Source: an uncultured Clostridia bacterium (GTDB lineage Bacteria; Bacillota; Clostridia; Christensenellales; Aristaeellaceae). From it: a stretch of 27,402 nucleotides of DNA. The notes under the pieces are model-generated. The model was given only the letters and a program-made list of their open reading frames with translations. It did no database searches and had not been told where the DNA came from. The position numbers and the translations under genes were made by a program. Of the stretch, positions 21,259 through 27,402 are shown in pieces. The DNA lies in the NCBI GenBank assembly GCA_934647305.1, contig CAKUFI010000032.1, positions 1-27,402 on the forward strand, read 5' to 3'. The number at the start of each line of letters is the position of its first letter. Within the stretch, counting starts at the first letter, position 1.

Positions 21259-22575
21259 CTATTTTACATTTTTCGTAACCACTTTGTGTATTAGTACGCG
21301 CTTTTCGGGCGGTACACAGCCAACTGTGTACACGTTTTTCAGACGTTCACAGGCCGCCTCGGAGGAATTGTTCGTTTCCGGGTGAACCCTCATCAGGCAA
21401 TCCCCGCGCCGCACGAAATCGCCCAGGCGCTTTTCAATCACCACGCCGGCCGCCGGATCGATCGCGTCGGTCTTTTTCAGGCGGCCCGCCCCCAGCATCT
21501 GCGCCGCGTAGCCGATCTCGCGGGTGGCGATGGCCTGAACGTAGCCTTCCTCCTGCGCGCAGATCTCGACCACGCGTTTTGCGTGCGGCAGGAGCGAGGT
21601 ATCCTGCGTGACGCGGCGGTCTCCCCCCTGCGCCTCGATCAGGTCACCCAGCCTGCGCAGGCCTTCGCCGCTGTCCAGCGCGCGCCGGAGACGGGCAATC
21701 GCCTCGTCGTGCGTCTGCGCCAGGCCGGCCGAGCAGAGCATCTGCGCCCCCAGCGCCAGCGACACGTCGAGCAGGTCGCCTTCCGCGCGGCCGGAGAGCG
21801 CCCAGACGGCCTCCTCCACCTCGAGCGCGTTGCCCACCTGGTTGCCCAGCGGCTGCTCCATGCCGGTGACCAGCGCACTGAACCTGCGGCCGGTCATCGA
21901 GCCGATTTTGACCATTTCCTCGGCCAGGCGAACCGAGTCCTCCTCTGTCTGCATCAGCGCGCCCTCGCCGGTCTTCACGTCCAGCACCACCGCGTCGCAG
22001 CCGGCGGCAATCTTCTTGGACAGGATCGAGGACACGATCAGCGGCATGCAGTCCACCGTCGCGGTCACGTCGCGCAGGGCGTAGAGCGTCTTGTCGGCGG
22101 GCGCCAGATCGGCCGTCTGTCCGATGACTGCCAGGCCGATGTCGGTTACCTGGCGGATGAACTGTTCCTCGGTCAGGTCGACCCGCACGCCCGGAATGCT
22201 CTCCAGCTTATCCAGCGTGCCGCCGGTGTAGCCCAGGCCGCGGCCGCTCATCTTGGCCACCTTGAGCCCGCACGCCGCGGTCAGCGGGGCCACGATCAGC
22301 GTGGTGGTGTCGCCCACGCCGCCGGTGGAGTGCTTGTCGGCCTTGACCCCCGGAATGGCGGACAGATCCAGCATGTCGCCCGAGCGCGCCATTTCCATGG
22401 TCAGATCGACCGTCTCCCGGTCGGTCATCCCCTGAAGGCAGATCGCCATCAGCATCGCGCTGAGCTGATAATCGGCAAAGGAGCCGTCGGTCGCGCCCTT
22501 CACGAAGCAGGCGATTTCCTCGCGGGTCAGTTCCTGTCCCAGGCGCTTTTTCATGATGATTTCGGTCGGTCTCAT
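21259..22575 (-). CDS. pdp: Pyrimidine-nucleoside phosphorylase / thymidine phosphorylase
   Basis: The 438-residue cytoplasmic enzyme cleaves pyrimidine nucleosides with phosphate to free base and (deoxy)ribose 1-phosphate. The family signature KHSTGGVGD (81-89), with phosphate-binding residues, is followed by the glycine-rich KMSGRGLGYTGGTLDKLES. The N-terminal MRPTEIIMKKRLGQELT and the C-terminal domain with VHPETNN are typical, as is the length. Whether it prefers thymidine (deoA) or also takes uridine (pdp) cannot be decided by eye. The ATG overlaps the stop of the upstream glycosylase gene by four bases (ATGA), so the two are co-translated. Confidence 0.93.
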   Translation of the reverse strand: MRPTEIIMKKRLGQELTREEIACFVKGATDGSFADYQLSAMLMAICLQGMTDRETVDLTMEMARSGDMLDLSAIPGVKADKHSTGGVGDTTTLIVAPLTAACGLKVAKMSGRGLGYTGGTLDKLESIPGVRVDLTEEQFIRQVTDIGLAVIGQTADLAPADKTLYALRDVTATVDCMPLIVSSILSKKIAAGCDAVVLDVKTGEGALMQTEEDSVRLAEEMVKIGSMTGRRFSALVTGMEQPLGNQVGNALEVEEAVWALSGRAEGDLLDVSLALGAQMLCSAGLAQTHDEAIARLRRALDSGEGLRRLGDLIEAQGGDRRVTQDTSLLPHAKRVVEICAQEEGYVQAIATREIGYAAQMLGAGRLKKTDAIDPAAGVVIEKRLGDFVRRGDCLMRVHPETNNSSEAACERLKNVYTVGCVPPEKRVLIHKVVTKNVK

Positions 22576-23057
22576 GACTGTTCTCCCTTCAGCGCCGCCT
22601 TCCAGCGGGCCAGTTTCTGTTCATAGGGCAAGGTATACGCCGGGCTGGTCGAGGGCAGTACCTGCGCGCAGGCCGCCTCTCCCCCGCCCCGCCGGTACAG
22701 CCGGGCGGCCTCCTGCCCGTTGAGCAGCACGCGCGTCACACCCGGGTAGGCCTGAAGCAGGCCGCGCACGTCGTTGAGCTCCACCTCGCGCATGTCCGCG
22801 TCCAGCGAACCCTTGCGCACGCAGGAATGCGCGGTGTCCCACAGCGCCAGGTCGTGCCGGAGCAGCAGCGCCTTCTTTTCCTCGATCGTGCGCGGAAGCG
22901 GCTCTTCGAAGGTCTCGGAGAGTATGCGCCAGAAGGCGTTGCGCGGGTGCGCGTAATAAAAGCCGTCCCGCAGCGACTGGACGCTGGGCATCGTGCCCAG
23001 GATGAGCCGCGTGCAGTGCGCCTCAATCACCGGCGCATAGGAATAGATCCGCTCCAA
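22572..23057 (-). CDS. DNA-deoxyinosine glycosylase (UDG superfamily)
   Basis: The 161-residue protein matches hypoxanthine-DNA glycosylases of the uracil-DNA glycosylase superfamily, which excise deaminated adenine from DNA. Motif 1 is LILGTMPSVQSLRDGFYYAH followed by PRNAFW; motif 2 is LPSTSPAY near the C-terminus. These replace the GQDPY and HPSP motifs of classical UDG. Size is normal. It starts at TTG (23057) with GAGG five bases before it; no ATG fits. The stop overlaps the phosphorylase start. Base repair and nucleoside salvage share a transcript here. Confidence 0.88.
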   Translation of the reverse strand: MERIYSYAPVIEAHCTRLILGTMPSVQSLRDGFYYAHPRNAFWRILSETFEEPLPRTIEEKKALLLRHDLALWDTAHSCVRKGSLDADMREVELNDVRGLLQAYPGVTRVLLNGQEAARLYRRGGGEAACAQVLPSTSPAYTLPYEQKLARWKAALKGEQS

Positions 23058-23085
23058 GGTTTCCTCGCCTCCGTTCTGTATTTAT

Positions 23086-23094
23086 TATAACACA
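23086..23094 (-). promoter_or_regulatory. -10 element for the glycosylase-phosphorylase operon
   Basis: On the minus strand TATAAT lies about 30 bases before the TTG start. The best -35 at 17 bases is only TTCCCA. Confidence 0.5.
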
Positions 23095-23126
23095 TTTTTC
23101 TGTGTTTGGGAAGTCCATTTCAACTC

Positions 23127-23155
23127 TTCACAAAAACGTGCGAATGCGGTATAAT
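23127..23155 (+). promoter_or_regulatory. Promoter of rmuC
   Basis: TTCACA (23127-23132), a 17-base spacer and TATAAT (23150-23155) point toward rmuC. It is divergent from the glycosylase promoter. Confidence 0.75.
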
Positions 23156-23263
23156 TAGGGTGTGTTTTAAAATGGAAGCGGTATAAGCCCGCGCAAATCC
23201 CCCGGCAGTCGGATGATTTGCAAAGTTCACTTTAAGCTACAGAAAACACAGAAGGAGTCACCC

Positions 23264-24403
23264 ATGGAATACCTCCCTTATATTGCCGCGTCGGCCGCGT
23301 GCGTGCTGCTGGCGCTGATCGTCATGCTGCTGCGCCTGGACAGGCTGCAGCGCTCGCTGCGCAGCCGGCTGGCCGAATCGGAAAAGCGCACCCGTGAGGC
23401 GCAGGCCCAGCTGGCGCAGTCGGTGCACTCGGTCACGCAGCTGACCGCCACTACCACCGACGCGGCCGAGCGCCGCATGAACGAACTGAGCGACCGGCTG
23501 GACGCGCGCCTGAGCCACTTGGAAAAGACCAACGAGGCGCGGCTGAATTCGATCGAGCTGATGGTGAGCGAACGGCTGGACAGGCAGCTGGAGAAGCGGC
23601 TGAACAGTTCCTTCGGCCAGGTCAGCGCGCAGCTGGAGAAGGTGTATCGCGGCCTGGGCGAGATGCAGTCACTGGCCAGCGGTGTGGGCGACCTGAAAAA
23701 GGTGCTCTCGGGCGTGAAGACGCGCGGCATCTGGGGCGAGGTGCAGCTGGGCGCGCTGCTTTCCGAAATGCTCGCCCCCGGCCAGTATCGCGTGAACACG
23801 CCGGTCGTGCCGGGCAGCGCCGAGCGGGTGGAGTTCGCCGTGTGCCTGCCCGGACGCGAGGGCGAAGGGCTGCTGCTGCCCATCGACAGCAAGTTTCCCC
23901 TCGACCCCTTCGAGCGGCTGGTCGCCGCCGGCGAGTCGGGCGACAAAGACCGCGTGGAACAATCCGGCCAGCAGCTCGCCCGCGCCATCCTCGAGCAGGG
24001 CAAGAAGATCAGCGAAAAGTACGTCAAGCCGCCGCACACCACCGATTTCGCGCTGATGTTCCTGCCGGTCGAGAGCCTGTACGCCGAGGTGCTGCGCCGC
24101 GTGGGTCTGGCGCAGGAGCTACAGGACAAGTACCACGTCGTGGTCTGCGGCCCCTCGACGCTGTGCGCGCTGCTGAGCAGCCTGCAGATGGGCTTCCGCA
24201 CCGTCTCCATCGAGCAGCGCACCGGCGAAGTCTGGCAGACGCTCGGCCAGCTGCGCGCCGAGTTCTCCCGCTTCGGCGACTCGCTCGACCGCATGCGCCA
24301 GCGCCTTGATCAGGCCAGCGGCGAGCTCGACGGCGCCACCGCCCGCAGCCGCGCCATCTCCCGCCGCCTCGACGCGCTGGAGCGAACGGAGGAGGAACGG
24401 TAG
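23264..24403 (+). CDS. rmuC: RmuC-family DNA recombination protein
   Basis: The 379-residue protein has an N-terminal membrane helix (about 5-24), a long charged coiled coil (about 25-140) and the RmuC nuclease-like domain (about 150-345). Landmarks are GVGDLKKVLSGVKTRGIWGE, the conserved PIDSKFPLDPFERL, KISEKYVKPPHTTDFALMF and LPVESLYAEVL. RmuC limits inversions at short inverted repeats in E. coli and is predicted to cut DNA structures, which is pertinent to a genome rich in palindromes. The ATG at 23264 follows GAAGGAG; a longer start at 23213 lacks a site and lies in the leader. It has its own promoter and a repeat B hairpin after it. Confidence 0.92.
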   Translation: MEYLPYIAASAACVLLALIVMLLRLDRLQRSLRSRLAESEKRTREAQAQLAQSVHSVTQLTATTTDAAERRMNELSDRLDARLSHLEKTNEARLNSIELMVSERLDRQLEKRLNSSFGQVSAQLEKVYRGLGEMQSLASGVGDLKKVLSGVKTRGIWGEVQLGALLSEMLAPGQYRVNTPVVPGSAERVEFAVCLPGREGEGLLLPIDSKFPLDPFERLVAAGESGDKDRVEQSGQQLARAILEQGKKISEKYVKPPHTTDFALMFLPVESLYAEVLRRVGLAQELQDKYHVVVCGPSTLCALLSSLQMGFRTVSIEQRTGEVWQTLGQLRAEFSRFGDSLDRMRQRLDQASGELDGATARSRAISRRLDALERTEEER

Positions 24404-24411
24404 GGAACGCT

Positions 24412-24450
24412 GGGGAGGCCGCCTTTTTCAAAAAGGCGGCCTCTCGAACG
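24412..24450 (+). repeat. Repeat family B, copy 3, acting as terminator after rmuC
   Basis: GGAGGCCGCCTTTTT and AAAAAGGCGGCCTC are arms around a single C, followed by TCGAACG as in the copies at 13041 and 16665. The left flank GAGAGCTC of the other copies is missing. On either strand it could terminate transcription only through its internal T5 run. Confidence 0.65.
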
Positions 24451-24484
24451 AAACCCCGAACAGAACCAAATAAGAAAGGAAGTT

Positions 24485-25411
24485 ATGATGATGTACCGAA
24501 TTGCCGATGCGCACTGCGACACCCTGTCCGCCCGGGCGCTTTCCCTGCTGCCCGAAGAGAAGTGCATGGTCACGGCGGAAAAACTGGAGAAGGGCGGCGT
24601 GGGCCTGCAGACCTACGCGCTGTTTGCCGGCGGGAAGGGAATCTGCGGCGCGCCGTATGTGCGCGGACGGATCATGCTCAGCGCGCTTGATCAGGCGGGC
24701 GTGCCCTTTTACCTGAGCGACCTGCCTGAGGAATTCCCGGACGCGCCGCACGGAATCATTTCGATTGAGGGCGGCGAGATGCTCGAGGGAAGCCTTGAAC
24801 GATATGACGAATTCGACCGACTGGCGCGGCCGAGGATGATCGCGCTGACTTGGAACCACGAAAACGAGATCGGCTCGCCGGCAGCGGGCGGCTCGAAGGC
24901 GGGCCTGAAGCCCTTCGGGCGGGCGCTCGTGCGGGAAATGGCGCGCCGGGGCTGCCTTGCGGACGTGTCGCACCTGAACGAGGGCGGGTTCTGGGAGCTG
25001 ATCGAAACCGCGGAGCTGCCGCCGATCGCCTCGCACTCCAACTGCCGCGCGCTGTGCGGCCACCCGCGCAACCTGACCGACGAGCAGATCCGCGCGCTGA
25101 TCGACCGGGGCGGCTTCATCGGGATCAACTTCTACGCGCGCTTCGTCCGCGAGGAAGGGCCGGTCACGACCGAGGATTTGTTCAGGCACATCGACCATAT
25201 CGCGCAGATGGGCGGCATCCATGTGCTGGGGTTCGGGTCGGACTTTGACGGCATCGACGAGTGGCCGGAGGATCTGGCCTCGCCGCTCGATTTCCCGCGT
25301 CTCATGGACCTGCTCGCCCGCCGCGGCTACCGCGAGGCCGACCTCCAGGCCATCGCGCACGGCAACCTGTATCGCCTGCTCCTTGCGGCGCAGTCGCGTC
25401 GAACTTGTTAA
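24485..25411 (+). CDS. Membrane dipeptidase family protein (peptidase M19)
   Basis: The 308-residue zinc peptidase of the renal dipeptidase family hydrolyses dipeptides, including those with D-residues. Metal-site motifs are present: HCD (His10, Asp12), the bridging Glu95 in SIEGGEML, LTWNHEN, DVSHLNEGGFW, ASHSNCRALCGHPRNLTD and GFGSDFDGI. No signal peptide is seen, so it is probably cytoplasmic, as in other Bacillota. Length is near the family's normal size. GAAAGGAAG precedes the ATG. It follows rmuC but is separated from it by the repeat B hairpin. Confidence 0.92.
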   Translation: MMMYRIADAHCDTLSARALSLLPEEKCMVTAEKLEKGGVGLQTYALFAGGKGICGAPYVRGRIMLSALDQAGVPFYLSDLPEEFPDAPHGIISIEGGEMLEGSLERYDEFDRLARPRMIALTWNHENEIGSPAAGGSKAGLKPFGRALVREMARRGCLADVSHLNEGGFWELIETAELPPIASHSNCRALCGHPRNLTDEQIRALIDRGGFIGINFYARFVREEGPVTTEDLFRHIDHIAQMGGIHVLGFGSDFDGIDEWPEDLASPLDFPRLMDLLARRGYREADLQAIAHGNLYRLLLAAQSRRTC

Positions 25412-25433
25412 CAAAATACAACCCTCTTCTACG

Positions 25434-25462
25434 TTGAACTCAACTTCCATCCGTTCTATAAT
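25434..25462 (+). promoter_or_regulatory. Promoter of the PII-like/antiporter operon
   Basis: TTGAAC (25434-25439), a 17-base spacer and TATAAT (25457-25462) are followed by AAAAGGAGG before the first gene. Confidence 0.8.
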
Positions 25463-25494
25463 GTGTGCCGTTGATTTGAAAAGGAGGCTTTTTC

Positions 25495-25842
25495 ATGCTG
25501 CTTCAGGTATTCATACTCAATCAGGTGGATCGGCTGCCCCGGCTGCTCTCCGGCTTCATGGCCGCAGGCGTGACCGGCACGACCGTTCTGGACTGCAAGG
25601 GCGGCCTGCAGGTCATGGGCCAGTCCGGCGATCTGGACGACGCGCCGCCCATCTTCGGCTCGCTGCGCCAGTTTCTGAACCCCGGCCCGGCGGAAGGCCG
25701 GCTGCTGCTGACCGTGCTGGATGAGAGCAGGCTGGCCGCGTACCGCAGGGTTATCTCCGAGGTGGTGGGCGACATCAGCAAGCCCGGCACCGGCATCTGC
25801 TTCAGCGTTCCGATTACCAACGTAGAAGGGTTAGTGAAATAA
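25495..25842 (+). CDS. PII-like signalling protein paired with an antiporter
   Basis: The 115-residue protein has the alternating strand-helix order of the GlnB/PII superfamily. It begins with MLLQVFILNQVDRLPRLLSG, followed by a GVTGTTVLDCKG strand-loop and LLTVLDESRLAAYRRVISEV, and ends with GTGICFSVPITNVEGL. The GTG-x-x-F-x-x-P-I-x-x-V ending is like the last strand of PII proteins. Canonical GlnB uridylylation motifs are absent. AAAAGGAGG precedes the ATG. The antiporter gene starts five bases downstream, so the protein probably binds a nucleotide or small ligand and gates that transporter. This is inferred from operon structure and from known PII-transporter pairs. Confidence 0.78.
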   Translation: MLLQVFILNQVDRLPRLLSGFMAAGVTGTTVLDCKGGLQVMGQSGDLDDAPPIFGSLRQFLNPGPAEGRLLLTVLDESRLAAYRRVISEVVGDISKPGTGICFSVPITNVEGLVK

Positions 25843-25847
25843 GTTCC

Positions 25848-27017
25848 ATGAATACGCTGCTTGGAGTCGGCATCTGCATGGTTGCCGGCCTGTTGTTCAA
25901 CCGAATCGTCAAGAAAATCGGCCTGCCGAACGTCACCGGCTATCTGGTGGCAGGCCTGCTGATCGGCCCGTGCTGCCTGCGCATCCTGGACAAGGAGTGC
26001 GTCGAGAGCATGAGCGTCCTCTCGACCGTGGCGCTCGGCTTCATCGCCTTCTCAATCGGCGGCGAATTCAAGCTCAGCCACATTCGCCAGATTGGCAAAT
26101 CCGTCATCACGATCACCTTCCTGCAGGCGCTGATGGCTACGCTGCTCGTCGACGTGGTGCTGATCATCGCGGGATTCCCGACGCCGGTATGCCTGACCCT
26201 GGGCGCCGTCGCCACCGCGACCGCACCCGCCGCCACGCTGATGGTCGTGCGCCAGTACAAGGCCAAGGGGCCTGTGACCAGCATCCTGCTGCCGGTCGTG
26301 GCGCTGGATGACGCGATCGGACTGATGGTGTTCTCGATTTCGCTGGCCGTGGCCAAGGTGCTGGTGGCCGGCACGGCGCTGTCGGTACAGAGCATGCTGG
26401 TCGAGCCGCTGATCGAGATCGTGGGCTCACTGGCCGTGGGCGGCGCGCTGGGCCTGATCCTGACCTTCTGCATGCGCTTCTTCCACTCCAAGGCCAACCG
26501 GCTGATGCTTGCGCTGGCGAGCGTGCTGCTGGGCGCGGCGCTGGCTGACCTGCTGGGACTGTCCTCGCTGCTGCTGTGCATGTCCATCGGCGCAGTGATG
26601 GCCAATTTCTACAACGACTGTGACGGCCTGCTCGCCTCCACCGACGAGTGGACGCCCGCGCTGTTCATGCTGTTTTTCGTGCTCTCCGGCGCGGAGCTGG
26701 ATCTGACCATCGTGCCGACGGTCGGCCTGATGGGCGTGCTGTACATCGTGGTGCGCGCCGCCGGTAAGTACTTTGGCGCCTGGCTGGGCTCCACGCTTGA
26801 GCACCGCGACGCGAACATCCGCAAGTACCTGGGCCTGACGCTGCTGCCTCAGGCGGGCGTGGCCATCGGTATGGCGCAGATCGTCATCCGCGCGCTGCCC
26901 GAGTACGGCACGCACATTCAGGCCGTCGTGCTCTGCGCCACGCTGGTCTACGAGTTGGTCGGTCCGCTGATCACCAAGGCCGCGCTGACCAAGGCCGGCG
27001 AGATCACCAAGGGCTGA
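25848..27017 (+). CDS. Cation:proton antiporter (CPA2/Kef-NhaS-type membrane domain)
   Basis: The 389-residue protein has 11-13 hydrophobic helices and the Na/H exchanger fold. Landmarks are IGLPNVTGYLVAGLLIGP near the N-terminus, GEFKLSHIR, and TLGAVATATAPAATLMVVRQ. The last of these is followed by the helix-5-like VVALDDAIGLMVFS with paired Asp residues. No C-terminal TrkA-N domain is present, unlike Kef proteins. It may exchange Na+ or K+ for protons. Regulation by the PII-like protein encoded five bases upstream is likely. A terminator follows at 27038. Confidence 0.88.
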   Translation: MNTLLGVGICMVAGLLFNRIVKKIGLPNVTGYLVAGLLIGPCCLRILDKECVESMSVLSTVALGFIAFSIGGEFKLSHIRQIGKSVITITFLQALMATLLVDVVLIIAGFPTPVCLTLGAVATATAPAATLMVVRQYKAKGPVTSILLPVVALDDAIGLMVFSISLAVAKVLVAGTALSVQSMLVEPLIEIVGSLAVGGALGLILTFCMRFFHSKANRLMLALASVLLGAALADLLGLSSLLLCMSIGAVMANFYNDCDGLLASTDEWTPALFMLFFVLSGAELDLTIVPTVGLMGVLYIVVRAAGKYFGAWLGSTLEHRDANIRKYLGLTLLPQAGVAIGMAQIVIRALPEYGTHIQAVVLCATLVYELVGPLITKAALTKAGEITKG

Positions 27018-27037
27018 CGCATTCTCACACGCGCGAA

Positions 27038-27068
27038 CCTCTCCGGGACTTTCGGAGGGGTTTTTCTT
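27038..27068 (+). terminator. Intrinsic terminator of the antiporter operon
   Basis: CCTCTCCG (27038-27045) pairs with CGGAGGGG (27053-27060), followed by TTTTTCTTT. Confidence 0.9.
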
Positions 27069-27402
27069 TGTGCTTTGCGGGCTGCATCGGGCGACCGACA
27101 GGCCGGCGGGCCGCAGGCGATTCTGCCCTTTTCCCCCGCAAAGGCGCCGCCCACGTATGCCGGTCTCAGGAAGCTGCCTTCCTCATAATTCTCTCGGCAC
27201 AGGCGCGAGTATTCCGAAAGCCAGGCTGGCCTTCCGCGGGCAGCGTTCGCACCGCTATACCTCTTCGCGCATTTGTCGATGCGTACCGGGCACGCCGGGC
27301 CGCGGGAAAGCAAGCTCCCCTGCCACTACCACCCTCACCAGTTTTTGCTGAAATCTAAGAGATTTCCGGGCGCAAAAACTGCAAGGAAACGATTTTTGCT
27401 CT
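27069..27402. other. Intergenic region without a supported gene
   Basis: The frames here lack ribosome sites and protein-like composition. The end holds a composite palindrome: CAGTTTTTGC (27339-27348) with GCAAAAACTG (27372-27381), enclosing GAAATC (27350-27355) and GATTTC (27361-27366). The preceding CCACCCTCACCAGT also occurs at 17756-17769. Confidence 0.6.

Noticed and set aside
26948..27313. Minus-strand frame after the antiporter
   Set aside because: It overlaps the antiporter 3' end and its terminator, and lacks a ribosome site and recognisable motifs.
1..27402. CRISPR array or prophage
   Set aside because: No regularly spaced direct repeats of CRISPR type and no phage structural, integrase or lysis genes were seen; the holin-like membrane protein at 4635 stands alone.

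Overview
The window is GC-rich chromosomal DNA from a bacterium that is most likely a Bacillota/Clostridia member. The evidence is strong Shine-Dalgarno sites (AAAGGAGG type), consensus sigma-A promoters (TTGACA-17-TATAAT), Gram-positive style secreted proteins with peptidoglycan-binding repeats, and a BofA-family sporulation protein. No phage, IS transposase, integrase or CRISPR array was seen. Genus cannot be fixed from the sequence alone.

Layout. (1) 1-4550: a minus-strand operon of a MarR regulator and the two halves of a heterodimeric ABC exporter, with a consensus promoter. (2) 4635-7548: a small membrane protein and a secreted 805-residue protein with peptidoglycan-binding repeats and a Thr-Glu-Ala-Pro linker. 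(3) 7615-8014: tRNA-Leu(UAA) interrupted in its anticodon loop by a 231-nt group I intron, with its own promoter and terminator. (4) 8015-11445: an accessory patch of visibly lower GC. It holds paired palindromes, then a perfect promoter, an 11-codon leader peptide and an intrinsic terminator in attenuator arrangement, then a stand-alone ABC exporter. The ABC gene runs into the 3' remnant of a heptad-repeat membrane protein, followed by degraded gene fragments. (5) 11531-16065: galM and bofA (divergent), and a minus-strand operon of a ZnuA-like lipoprotein, an RNase PH/RdgB fusion and a YfcE-like phosphoesterase, preceded by a long nested-palindrome leader. (6) 16145-20583: a small HTH protein, a TIM-barrel sugar isomerase and, convergent to it, a lipoprotein with nine peptidoglycan-binding repeats. 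(7) 20698-23057: minus-strand genes for a second MarR regulator with a palindromic operator, pyrimidine-nucleoside phosphorylase and a DNA-deoxyinosine glycosylase. (8) 23264-27017: plus-strand rmuC, an M19 dipeptidase and a two-gene unit of a PII-like protein with a cation/proton antiporter.

The most notable items are the tRNA group I intron, the leader-peptide attenuator in front of the acquired ABC exporter, the PII-like/antiporter pair, and several families of small palindromic repeats placed at gene ends. Nucleotide salvage and quality control recur (RdgB, deoxyinosine glycosylase, nucleoside phosphorylase, RNase PH), but these genes lie in separate transcription units.
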